From an uncultured Oscillospiraceae bacterium (GTDB taxonomy: Bacteria > Bacillota > Clostridia > Oscillospirales > Oscillospiraceae), in the NCBI GenBank assembly GCA_959022875.1, contig CAUFAM010000069.1, positions 1 to 6,388 of the forward strand: DNA of 6,388 nucleotides. The letters run 5' to 3'. The translations under genes and the position numbers were made by a program. Below the pieces are notes generated by a model. It was not told the DNA's origin and made no database searches. It saw nothing but the letters and a program-made list of their open reading frames with translations. Shown in pieces: positions 1 through 5,889 of the stretch (its first letter is position 1; every line of letters begins with the position of its first letter).

Positions 1-327
1 GTGGTGGCCATGGAGCGCTCCCGGGAATACCAGGGGCTCTATCACGTGCTCCACGGGGTCATTTCCCCCATGAACCATGTGGGCCCTGACGACCTGCACA
101 TCAAGTCCCTGGTGGAGCGGGTGGCCGCGGGCGGCATCCAAGAAGTGATTATGGCCACCAATCCCGATACCGAAGGAGAGGCCACTGCCATGTACCTCTC
201 CCGGCTGCTGCGGCCCTTCGGCACAAAGGTGACCCGCCTGGCCTACGGCATCCCTGTGGGCAGCCATTTGGAGTATGCCGACGATGCCACCCTGATGCGC
301 GCCCTGGAGGGCCGCCAAGAAATGTGA
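1..327 (+). CDS. recR: Recombination mediator protein RecR, C-terminal part (partial, 5' end outside window)
   Basis: RecR acts in the cytoplasm with RecO (and RecF) to load RecA onto SSB-coated single-stranded DNA at gaps during recombinational repair. The reading frame is open from the first base, and the 108 visible residues match the second half of the roughly 200-residue family. They show the end of the first Toprim strand region (GLYHVLHGVISP, GPDDL), the Toprim core VIMATNPDTEGEATAMYL with its conserved acidic residues, and the family C-terminus AYGIPVGSHLEYADDATL followed by ALEGR. The N-terminal helix-hairpin-helix and the four-cysteine zinc finger lie upstream of the window, so the GTG at base 1 is an internal valine and not a start. 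The gene ends in TGA, 20 bases before the next ATG, which suggests cotranscription with the downstream membrane protein gene. The family call is firm. Confidence 0.95.
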   Translation: MVAMERSREYQGLYHVLHGVISPMNHVGPDDLHIKSLVERVAAGGIQEVIMATNPDTEGEATAMYLSRLLRPFGTKVTRLAYGIPVGSHLEYADDATLMRALEGRQEM

Positions 328-330
328 GAC

Positions 331-337
331 AAGGAGA
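331..337 (+). promoter_or_regulatory. Ribosome binding site deciding the start of the cysteine-rich membrane protein
   Basis: AAGGAGA lies 10 bases before the ATG at 348 and just after the recR stop codon. It favours ATG 348 over the upstream GTG at 324. Confidence 0.7.
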
Positions 338-347
338 GAAGGGCTTT

Positions 348-1076
348 ATGCTGCCTAAGCCTACAATTTTAACAAGAAAATATCTATGGTCGGCGGCATT
401 CCGTCTGGGTGTATTCTTGTTGGTGGCGCTGCTCTACATCACTGACTGTACCGCCCTGGACTTTACTGCCACCCCCGTCCCCTCGCTCCCCCTATGGGTT
501 TTGTGGGCAGCGGTCCTGTTTTCCATGGCCGCCCAGCTCAACCCTAAAAGCGGCCTGACCGCCGGGTGCATGAAGCAGTTTCCCAACCGCTTTGACCCCG
601 CTCCCGGCTACTGTTCCCAGGAGCTGAGCAAGGCCGTGTCCTACCAAAACCGCGGAGCTCTGAAAGTGGCGGGAACCTGGGTGCTGGTAAACCTGTTTTT
701 CGGTGTACTCTATGTACGCGGGACACTGCGCACCGCGGAGCTGGTGCTGCTGTGTGCCCTCTACTATCTCTGCGATCTGATCTGCGTGCTGTTTTTCTGT
801 CCCTTTCAGACCTTTTTGATGAAAAACCGCTGCTGCGTCAACTGCCGCATCTTTGCCTGGGGCTCCTGGATGATGGCCGCTCCCCTGATTTTTATTGTCC
901 ACTGGTTCTCCTGGAGCCTGGTGGCCATGGGGATCGTGGTACTCATCGTGTGGGAAGTGCGCTTTCGCCGCCACCCGGAACGCTTCTGGTTTGGCTCCAA
1001 CCAGCTGCTCCAATGTTCCCACTGTGAAGAGCAGCTCTGCCGGTATAAATTCCCCCGCTCTCCCAGATTTCGATAA
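348..1076 (+). CDS. Cysteine-rich polytopic membrane protein of unknown function
   Basis: I chose the ATG at 348, giving 242 residues, because AAGGAGA at 331-337 sits about 10 bases upstream. An in-frame GTG at 324 overlapping the recR stop has no comparable ribosome site. Hydrophobic segments lie at roughly residues 14-31, 48-64, 106-124, 130-151 and 174-204 (the last could be two), so this is an integral membrane protein. Two cysteine clusters stand out. C162, C163 and C166 (KNRCCVNCRIF) fall in the loop after the fourth segment. C223, C226 and C231 (LQCSHCEEQLCRYK) fall in the hydrophilic tail after the last segment. If both clusters face the cytoplasm they could form a shared metal or redox site; that is inference. 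I remember similar unnamed proteins in other Clostridia but can give no function. The gene follows recR closely and ends in a strong terminator. Confidence 0.85.
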   Translation: MLPKPTILTRKYLWSAAFRLGVFLLVALLYITDCTALDFTATPVPSLPLWVLWAAVLFSMAAQLNPKSGLTAGCMKQFPNRFDPAPGYCSQELSKAVSYQNRGALKVAGTWVLVNLFFGVLYVRGTLRTAELVLLCALYYLCDLICVLFFCPFQTFLMKNRCCVNCRIFAWGSWMMAAPLIFIVHWFSWSLVAMGIVVLIVWEVRFRRHPERFWFGSNQLLQCSHCEEQLCRYKFPRSPRFR

Positions 1077-1079
1077 TGG

Positions 1080-1118
1080 AAAACGGATGGAACGCTTTGG
1101 GCGCTCCATCCGTTTTTT
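1080..1118. terminator. Bidirectional intrinsic terminator between convergent genes
   Basis: CGGATGGA (1084-1091) pairs with TCCATCCG (1105-1112). After one A/C mismatch the stem continues CGC/GCG to a five-base loop. The stem is flanked by AAAA (1080-1083) on the left and TTTTTT (1113-1118) on the right. It begins four bases after the stop of the plus-strand membrane protein and overlaps the stop codon of sfsA (1117-1119) on the minus strand, so it can end both transcripts. The plus direction has the longer U-tract and is likely stronger. Confidence 0.93.
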
Positions 1119-1809
1119 ACAACACCACCGGAATGGTTCCACAGATCGTCAGGCTTTCCGGTGTAACGGTACACTCCGCCGCCAGCACCTCTACCCCCGC
1201 CGCTGCGGCCCGGCGCAGGGCCTCCCCAAACTGGGGCTGGGTTGTATCGTTGGGCTCCACCTGCTTCATGCCCGGCATCTGCACCACAAAGCAGACTCCC
1301 GCCCGATACCCCGCGGCTTTGGCCCGCACCAGCTCTTCCAGGTGCTTCACCCCCCGCAGGGTAGGCGCATCGGGAAAGCGGGCGATCCGCTCCTCTTCCA
1401 GGGTCACGCCTTTCACTTCCCAAAAGCCCCGCTCCTGTCCGTGTTCCCAATAGAAATCAAACCGGGAATCGCCGTAGCGCACCTCCGGCCGCAGCAGGTC
1501 TGGCACAAAGCCCAAGCCGCCCGCCCCGGCCCACTCCCCAAACACCCGGTTAGGCGCCTGGGAATCCATGTTGACCGGCAAAATTCCTCGGGGAGTCTGC
1601 TTCTCTACCCCGATCAGGTCATACTTCGTCTTTCGGGCAGGATTTCCGCTGCCGCTGAGCCAGACGGTACAGCCGGGGATCAGTAGCTCCCGGCACCGCC
1701 CGGTATTCTTCACATGGCACACCTGCACCCCTTCCCCTGTCTCCACATGGGCAATAAACCGGTTGGGGCGGGCAAGAAATTTGCCCATTACAATATTTTC
1801 ATAGACCAT
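1117..1809 (-). CDS. sfsA: SfsA family protein (sugar fermentation stimulation protein homologue, predicted nuclease)
   Basis: The 230-residue product is full length for SfsA (E. coli 234). Family landmarks appear in order: RPNRFIAHV (14-22) and HVKNTGRCRELLIPG (32-46) in the N-terminal OB-fold-like part, the central TPRGILPVNMDSQAPN (72-87), then SRFDFY (115-120) and the E-x-K of EVKGVTL (131-137). D118, E131 and K133 form the PD-(D/E)XK nuclease-like triad typical of the family. SfsA was named for its effect on maltose metabolism in E. coli, and nucleic-acid binding has been reported; its physiological role remains unclear. The start ATG (minus, 1809-1807) is preceded by GAGAGGA about 9 bases upstream. 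A second in-frame Met at residue 8 is possible but less well placed. The gene is monocistronic here, ends in the shared terminator, and is transcribed divergently from the transporter gene. Confidence 0.95.
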   Translation of the reverse strand: MVYENIVMGKFLARPNRFIAHVETGEGVQVCHVKNTGRCRELLIPGCTVWLSGSGNPARKTKYDLIGVEKQTPRGILPVNMDSQAPNRVFGEWAGAGGLGFVPDLLRPEVRYGDSRFDFYWEHGQERGFWEVKGVTLEEERIARFPDAPTLRGVKHLEELVRAKAAGYRAGVCFVVQMPGMKQVEPNDTTQPQFGEALRRAAAAGVEVLAAECTVTPESLTICGTIPVVL

Positions 1810-1844
1810 CTTGTCTTATCCTCTCACCGTCTGATATAGTATGC

Positions 1845-1873
1845 AGTATAATCTATTTTGAAAAGAGCGACAA
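1845..1873 (-). promoter_or_regulatory. Predicted sigma-A promoter of sfsA
   Basis: On the minus strand, TTGTCG (1873-1868) and TATACT (1850-1845) are separated by 17 bases. They match the consensus at 4 of 6 and 5 of 6 positions. The expected start lies about 30 bases upstream of the sfsA ATG. The -35 lies only five bases from the transporter's start codon. Confidence 0.6.
1847..1852 (+). promoter_or_regulatory. Candidate -10 box for the EamA transporter gene
   Basis: A perfect TATAAT is placed so that transcription would start about 19 bases before the ATG at 1878. No good -35 exists at 16-18 bases; the best is CTCACC (1823-1828), 3 of 6. The box overlaps the sfsA -10 on the opposite strand. 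Confidence 0.45.
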
Positions 1874-1877
1874 GCCT

Positions 1878-2759
1878 ATGTTGAAAAAAGGATATTGGAA
1901 GATTATAACCGCCGCTGCCCTGTGGGGCTGCATCGGCATTTTTCTGAAGCTGCTCACCACCGCAGGCTTTACTTCCATGGAGGGCGTGGCCATCCGCGCC
2001 CTGGCCGCCTGCCTCATCTACGGGGGCTTTTTGGCCTTCACAAACCCGGCAGCCCTGCGCATCCGCCCAAGAGACTGGTACTATTTCTTTGGCACCGGCG
2101 TATGTTCCCTGCTGTTTTTCAACTGGTGCTACTTCAATGCCATCTCCCGCAGCTCTATGTCTGTGGCCGCGGTGCTGCTGTACACTGCCCCGGTCTTTGT
2201 TACCCTTATGTCCGCCCTGTTCTTCCATGAGTCCATTACGCCCCTCAAACTACTGGCCCTGGCGGTCACCTTTCTGGGCTGCGCTCTGGTCACCGGGCTT
2301 TTTCCCCTGGGGCAGGAAACTGTCTCCCCGGCCACCCTTCTCTTTGGACTGGGCTCCGGCTTTGGCTATGCCCTCTACTCCATCTTCAGCAAATTTGCCC
2401 TGGAGAAGTACTCCCCGGCTACCATCAGCTTCTACTCCTTCCTCTTCTGCGCCCTCTTTTCCCTGCCTATCTCCGGCCTCTCCGGGGATCTGGCGGGATT
2501 TGGCTGCTGGCAGGCTTGGGCAGGCGCTCTGGGTATTGGAGTACTGTGCTGCGCAGTTCCCTACGTTCTCTATACCGACGGCCTGCGCACAGCAGAGCCC
2601 GGCCGGGCCGCTATTCTGGCCACCATCGAGCCCTTTGTGGCCGCTGCCCTGGGCATTCTCCTCTACCGGGAGGACGTGACCGTCTATAAGCTGCTGGGTA
2701 TGGCCGCCATTCTGGGCTGTGTTCTTTTGATCAACTGCCAGGCTCCCGCAAAACGCTGA
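1878..2759 (+). CDS. EamA/DMT-superfamily inner-membrane transporter
   Basis: The 293-residue protein has the size and ten-helix hydrophobic profile of the drug/metabolite transporter superfamily, built from two tandem EamA repeats (about residues 8-139 and 153-286). Typical features are the N-terminal helix with ITAAALWGCIGIF, the basic loop RIRPRD (61-66), NWCYFNAI followed by VAAVLLYTAPVFVTLMSALFF (the end of repeat one), and the hallmark ATIEPFVAAALG with LLYRED near the end of repeat two. Family members export amino acids, metabolites or drugs, mostly by proton exchange; the substrate cannot be read from sequence. The ribosome site before ATG 1878 is weak (AAGAG at 1863-1867), and no better in-frame start is near. 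Divergent from sfsA. No classical terminator follows other than the operator hairpin at 2800-2843. Confidence 0.93.
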   Translation: MLKKGYWKIITAAALWGCIGIFLKLLTTAGFTSMEGVAIRALAACLIYGGFLAFTNPAALRIRPRDWYYFFGTGVCSLLFFNWCYFNAISRSSMSVAAVLLYTAPVFVTLMSALFFHESITPLKLLALAVTFLGCALVTGLFPLGQETVSPATLLFGLGSGFGYALYSIFSKFALEKYSPATISFYSFLFCALFSLPISGLSGDLAGFGCWQAWAGALGIGVLCCAVPYVLYTDGLRTAEPGRAAILATIEPFVAAALGILLYREDVTVYKLLGMAAILGCVLLINCQAPAKR

Positions 2760-2789
2760 CCTCTTCCCTCATTTTCTTATCCCAATCCC

Positions 2790-2821
2790 TTGACATATCC
2801 CTCCTACAAGTGTAGTATAAT
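2790..2821 (+). promoter_or_regulatory. Promoter of the BlaI-BlaR1-type operon
   Basis: A perfect TTGACA (2790-2795) is followed by a perfect TATAAT (2816-2821), but the gap is 20 bases. An overlapping weaker -10, TAGTAT (2813-2818), gives the ideal 17. Transcription would start near 2825-2828, leaving a leader of about 25 bases. Both operator dyads overlap this promoter: the first covers the spacer and -10, the second the start site. Confidence 0.8.
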
Positions 2822-2843
2822 ATCGTACTACACTTGTAGGAGG
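2800..2843. promoter_or_regulatory. Double BlaI/MecI-type operator in a perfect 18-bp inverted repeat
   Basis: CCTCCTACAAGTGTAGTA (2800-2817) is exactly reverse-complementary to 2826-2843, with 8 bases between (2818-2825). Each arm holds a short dyad, CTACA-NN-TGTAG (2804-2815 and 2828-2839). This matches the known BlaI/MecI operator pattern (TACTACATATGTAGTA type). The dyad centres are 24 bp apart, a little over two helical turns. The right arm ends in the TAGGAGG ribosome site of the repressor gene. Two repressor dimers would block -10 and transcription start, giving autorepression. Confidence 0.88.
2837..2843 (+). promoter_or_regulatory. Strong ribosome binding site of the repressor gene
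   Basis: TAGGAGG is 7 bases before ATG 2851. It is unusual because it forms the outer end of the operator inverted repeat. Confidence 0.85.
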
Positions 2844-2850
2844 TTTTGTT

Positions 2851-3216
2851 ATGGATAAGCTCTCTGACCGGGAATGGGCCGTTCTGGGTGCTCTGTGGGA
2901 AACGGGAGGGGCCGAGCTGGGAGAGCTGGTGGACGCCCTGCGCCCAACCACCGGCTGGAACCGGAACACCGTTTTGACCTATCTCACCCGCATGGAGGCC
3001 AAGGGGTTGGTGTCCATTGACAAAGAAGCTTCCCCCCACATCTACCGGGCCACCCTCAGCCGGGAAGACTGCCGGGCCCAAGAGCGGCGCAGCTTTCTCC
3101 ACCGGGTCTACCAGGGTTCTGCGGGGGACTTGATTGCCGCTTTCTTAAAGGAGGAGACCATCTCCCCCCAGCAGCGGGATGAGCTGCGGCGGCTGCTGGA
3201 CGAAATGGAGGTGTAA
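2851..3216 (+). CDS. BlaI/MecI/CopY-family transcriptional repressor
   Basis: The 121-residue protein has the usual length and order of the family. A winged helix-turn-helix fills residues 4-68: LSDREWAVLGALW, then the recognition-helix stretch WNRNTVLTYLTRMEAKGLV (36-54), then the wing ending in HIYRATLS. A C-terminal dimerisation helix region follows, SFLHRVYQGSAGDLIAAFL (81-99) and SPQQRDELRRLLDEME. In S. aureus BlaI and MecI, induction involves proteolysis at an Asn-Phe bond in the matching segment; the equivalent here is A97-F98. It should bind the two dyads at 2804-2815 and 2828-2839 and repress its own operon. It has no CopY-type C-terminal cysteine motif, so a copper-responsive role is unlikely. 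Its stop is two bases before the M56 protease start, marking a sensor-repressor pair. Confidence 0.93.
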   Translation: MDKLSDREWAVLGALWETGGAELGELVDALRPTTGWNRNTVLTYLTRMEAKGLVSIDKEASPHIYRATLSREDCRAQERRSFLHRVYQGSAGDLIAAFLKEETISPQQRDELRRLLDEMEV

Positions 3217-3218
3217 GC

Positions 3219-5189
3219 ATGGGCGACATCTGGTCATTCCTGCTCCAGACCTTGACGGCCTCCGGCGTGGCCGTCCTGCTGCTTATCGTCAAGGCCATGT
3301 TCCAGGACAAGCTCTCTCCCCGGTGGCAGTTTGCCGTATGGGGCATTTTGGGCATTATTCTGCTGCTCCCGGCCGGATTTGCCGGGCGGTACGTCCTGTT
3401 CAACTGGCCCATGTTTGTGGAAACCCTGAAAACCCTTCTCACCGGCTCCTACACCTTAACTCAGGTCACCGCTCCCATCCCCCTGCCCAGTCTTGCCGTT
3501 CCCGGAACCTGGTGGGACTGGCTCTACTGGGGATATGTGCTGGGCGTTGTTCTGCTGCTGGGGCGCTACCTTATTTCCTACATCCGCCTGCGCCGGATTC
3601 TTCGCGCCGGAGTTCCCGCTGACCGGGAAACTACGGCCCGGATTCAGGCTGTGGCCGGGCAATATCATCTCCCCACCTGCAAGGCGGTAATGGTGGATGG
3701 GATTGGCTCCGCCTTTCTGTGCGGGGTCTTCTCTCCCATCCTGGTGCTGCCCGCCAGCCGGGATACCGATGACAAGGTACTGCTCCACGAGCTGCTCCAC
3801 CTGAAATACCGGGATGTGCTCTGGGGCCTTGTGATCTGTCTCATGCGGTGCATCCACTGGTGCAACCCTCTGCTGTGGTATTGCGCCGACCAGGCGGGCA
3901 ACGACCTGGAATCCCTCTGCGACCAGCGGGTACTAGAGCGGCTGGAGGGCGAAGATCACCGGGAATACGGCCGGATTCTCCTGTCCATGGCCAACGAAAC
4001 GTATGCCCGCTCTCCGGGCACCTCCTGCGCCTCCAACGGAGGAAACAACATCCGCCAGCGCATCGAAGCCATAGTCCGCTTCAAGCTCTATCCCGCAGGC
4101 ATGACCCTGGTATCGGTATGTGCGGCCATTATGCTGGCCACTCCCCTGATCTTTGGAACCCAGGCGGCAGGTGTCTACAACCAGGAGGGGCGGCTGTCCG
4201 GCAGCGCCGACATTGACCTTGCCCTGGCCTCCGCCCGCACCACCTGGTGCACCACCTACGCCGGGGCCCTGGACGCCTACGGCAAGTCTCTGCTCACAGG
4301 CAGCGGTACCTACCGGGCCATGTGCGCCCCCATAGAAGACCAGGGAGAAATCGCCCAGGTCATGCAGGCTCGCCAGGAAGAGGGCCTCTGGCCCGCCTGG
4401 GACACCGGACTTCCCATAGAGCCCGACCAGAGTGAGGGCTACTACATCTACAATCTGACGCCCACGGGCGAAGATACCTATGAGGCCCTGGTGGCAGTCA
4501 AACTCAGCGGCGCTCCCGATGGACAATGGGAAGAAAACGCCCTGTATTTGGCATACCAGCCGGTGCTGGTTTACCAGGAAGGCAGCCGCTGGGCGGTGAC
4601 GGAGCTGGGCGAGCTTGAAACCATGGAGGCACAGGATACCTCTATGCTCTGGGGGCTGCGGGAGCTGCCCTCCTACGTCTATTCCGGCACCGCCGCAAAT
4701 TTCCAAGTGGAAGTACGCTTTCAAAAAACCTTCGTGGTGGACAACACCGTTCAGAATTCCAGCAGCTCCGGCTGGTTCTTTGGCCCCTCCACCTCCTTTG
4801 ACCTGGTTCCAAAGCCCAACGCCCAATTTGAAAAGGTCACCAACAACCAGTGGACCCGCTGTGTGTTTTTGGGTTCTGAGGAGGAAAAGCACGCCATCAC
4901 TCAGCTTGGCATCTCTGTCCTTCCCCTGGAGGAGGGGCAGGAGCGGCCCATCCTCCGCAGCGCACGTCAAGGAAGCAGCAGCGGCAGCTCCACCGGTGGG
5001 GAAGACTGGGCCAGCCGGGAGCTGGAGGAAGGCTGGGGCCCTGTGGCCCTTATGGGCGGCGGGGGCGGCAGCAGCGGATTTGACGAGGACAGCTTCCTTT
5101 TCCCCTACTGCTACGCCGCCGACCTCTACATCAACAGCGAAAAGGCTGCGGAGCTCACCCTCCGCCTCCAGGAAGGAGGAGCACAATGA
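3219..5189 (+). CDS. BlaR1-like M56-family membrane metalloprotease sensor with an atypical outer domain
   Basis: The 656-residue protein has membrane segments at about residues 5-27, 36-56, 99-121 and 294-314, with a possible extra one near 196-215. Between them lies the M56 protease core: GSAFLCGVFSPILVLPA (163-179), the zinc motif HELLH (190-194), NPLLW (216-220) and the probable third zinc ligand E231 in ESLCD. In BlaR1/MecR1 a signal outside the cell activates this cytoplasmic-side protease, which inactivates the paired repressor. Here residues about 315-656 form a large predicted extracytoplasmic domain. In place of the BlaR1 penicillin-binding fold I find no clear SxxK, SxN or KTG motif set, and the domain contains serine/glycine-rich stretches (585-594, 613-620). 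The sensed signal is therefore probably not a beta-lactam captured in the classical way. GGAGGT near 3206-3211 serves as ribosome site. Translationally linked to the repressor upstream and to the membrane protein downstream. Confidence 0.9.
   Translation: MGDIWSFLLQTLTASGVAVLLLIVKAMFQDKLSPRWQFAVWGILGIILLLPAGFAGRYVLFNWPMFVETLKTLLTGSYTLTQVTAPIPLPSLAVPGTWWDWLYWGYVLGVVLLLGRYLISYIRLRRILRAGVPADRETTARIQAVAGQYHLPTCKAVMVDGIGSAFLCGVFSPILVLPASRDTDDKVLLHELLHLKYRDVLWGLVICLMRCIHWCNPLLWYCADQAGNDLESLCDQRVLERLEGEDHREYGRILLSMANETYARSPGTSCASNGGNNIRQRIEAIVRFKLYPAGMTLVSVCAAIMLATPLIFGTQAAGVYNQEGRLSGSADIDLALASARTTWCTTYAGALDAYGKSLLTGSGTYRAMCAPIEDQGEIAQVMQARQEEGLWPAWDTGLPIEPDQSEGYYIYNLTPTGEDTYEALVAVKLSGAPDGQWEENALYLAYQPVLVYQEGSRWAVTELGELETMEAQDTSMLWGLRELPSYVYSGTAANFQVEVRFQKTFVVDNTVQNSSSSGWFFGPSTSFDLVPKPNAQFEKVTNNQWTRCVFLGSEEEKHAITQLGISVLPLEEGQERPILRSARQGSSSGSSTGGEDWASRELEEGWGPVALMGGGGGSSGFDEDSFLFPYCYAADLYINSEKAAELTLRLQEGGAQ
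5173..5179 (+). promoter_or_regulatory. Ribosome binding site for the third operon gene
   Basis: AAGGAGG lies six bases before ATG 5186, inside the 3' end of the M56 protease gene. It confirms the start that overlaps the previous stop (ATGA). Confidence 0.85.
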
Positions 5190-5767
5190 CCCACCGTCAA
5201 ACCATGTACGATGCGCTTTCCAAGGCAGCCTGGGGATACTTTTTCCTCTATTTTGACTTCAAGCTGGGGTCTGTGAGCATTCTGCCCTCCTTTGTGGGGT
5301 TTCTCCTCTTCCTCTCCGCCATCAACCTGCTGAAGGAGGAACGGCGGGACCTGGAACTTCTGCGGCCCCTGGGAACCCTTTTGGCGCTGTGGCACGGGGG
5401 CAACTGGCTTGCTTCCTGGCTGGGCACCGCACTGGACGGACGCTTTCCCATTCTGGATCTGATCATCAGCTTGGCCAGTGTGTATTTCCATTTTCAGATG
5501 CTCACCGACTACGCCGCCCTGGCCGCCAAGTATCAGCCTCCGGACGGGGATTATAACCGGCGGCTTCTCAAGTGGCGCACCCGCCAGACCCTGCTGCTCA
5601 CTGCCATGTCCCTGTGCGCCCATCCCCTCCGGTTTCTTACCGACCTCTGGGAGCCCACACTGATCGTTTTGGCCTTGGCCGGGCTTGTGACTTCTCTTTG
5701 CATCATGCTCACCCTCTTTGACATCCGGCGGCTCTTCTGGGAGGAGACGGATCAGCCTTCTTTCTGA
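5186..5767 (+). CDS. Polytopic membrane protein, third gene of the BlaI-BlaR1-type operon, unknown function
   Basis: The 193-residue product is strongly hydrophobic. Membrane segments are likely near residues 12-23, 30-48, 62-81, 88-106, 132-150 and 157-177, with a basic loop at 117-133 (DYNRRLLKWRTRQ) and a charged C-terminal tail. No signal peptide or catalytic motif is visible. The start codon overlaps the M56 protease stop by four bases and has an excellent ribosome site, so expression should be coupled to the sensor. From position it could be an accessory of the sensor, an immunity or envelope-stress component, or the induced output of the system; none of these can be chosen from sequence. 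I believe related unnamed proteins occur in other Oscillospiraceae but cannot name a family. Confidence 0.88.
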   Translation: MTHRQTMYDALSKAAWGYFFLYFDFKLGSVSILPSFVGFLLFLSAINLLKEERRDLELLRPLGTLLALWHGGNWLASWLGTALDGRFPILDLIISLASVYFHFQMLTDYAALAAKYQPPDGDYNRRLLKWRTRQTLLLTAMSLCAHPLRFLTDLWEPTLIVLALAGLVTSLCIMLTLFDIRRLFWEETDQPSF

Positions 5768-5768
5768 C

Positions 5769-5806
5769 AAAAGGCAGCTATTTTCCTTTCGGAAAATAGC
5801 TGCCTT
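5769..5806. terminator. Hairpin terminator, probably bidirectional and better suited to the minus strand
   Basis: AAGGCAGCTATTTTCC (5771-5786) pairs perfectly with 5791-5806 across a four-base loop (16-bp stem). It starts three bases after the stop of the operon's last gene. On the plus strand the stem is followed by CGATCAT, so the U-tract is poor. On the minus strand the loop reads GAAA, a stable tetraloop, and the stem runs into TTTT, which fits a terminator for the small minus-strand gene at 5890-6009. Confidence 0.8.
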
Positions 5807-5889
5807 CGATCATATCAGTCGGCGGAAAACCTCGCATCAACTAAGGTCGGAACATCAATTATGCGACATTTCACATCTCCAGTCGTCCA

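Larger units (their letters stand above)
2800..2850 (+). terminator. Possible terminator or translational insulator for read-through from the transporter gene
   Basis: If transcription enters from the upstream EamA gene, the operator arms become an 18-bp RNA hairpin followed by TTTTGTT (2844-2850), resembling an intrinsic terminator. The same fold buries the GGAGG ribosome site by pairing it with CCTCC. Transcripts from the operon's own promoter start inside the repeat and cannot fold this way. This is inferred from sequence geometry. Confidence 0.45.

Noticed and set aside
324..347. GTG start at 324 for the cysteine-rich membrane protein, overlapping the recR stop
   Set aside because: The AAGGAGA ribosome site lies downstream of it and is well spaced only for ATG 348; the extra residues RQGEKGF are just the translated ribosome site region.
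492..1142. Minus-strand open frame of 216 codons opposite the cysteine-rich membrane protein
   Set aside because: It runs through the terminator stem, has no family resemblance and mirrors a plus-strand gene with a clear ribosome site and membrane segments.
3933..5186. Minus-strand open frame of 417 codons opposite the M56 protease gene
   Set aside because: A shadow of the GC-rich coding strand: low-complexity Gly/Ala sequence, a TTG start without a minus-strand ribosome site, no domain recognised.
2851..5189. Classical beta-lactamase or mecA resistance regulon
   Set aside because: Repressor and protease are of that type, but no beta-lactamase or PBP gene is present and the sensor lacks penicillin-binding motifs.
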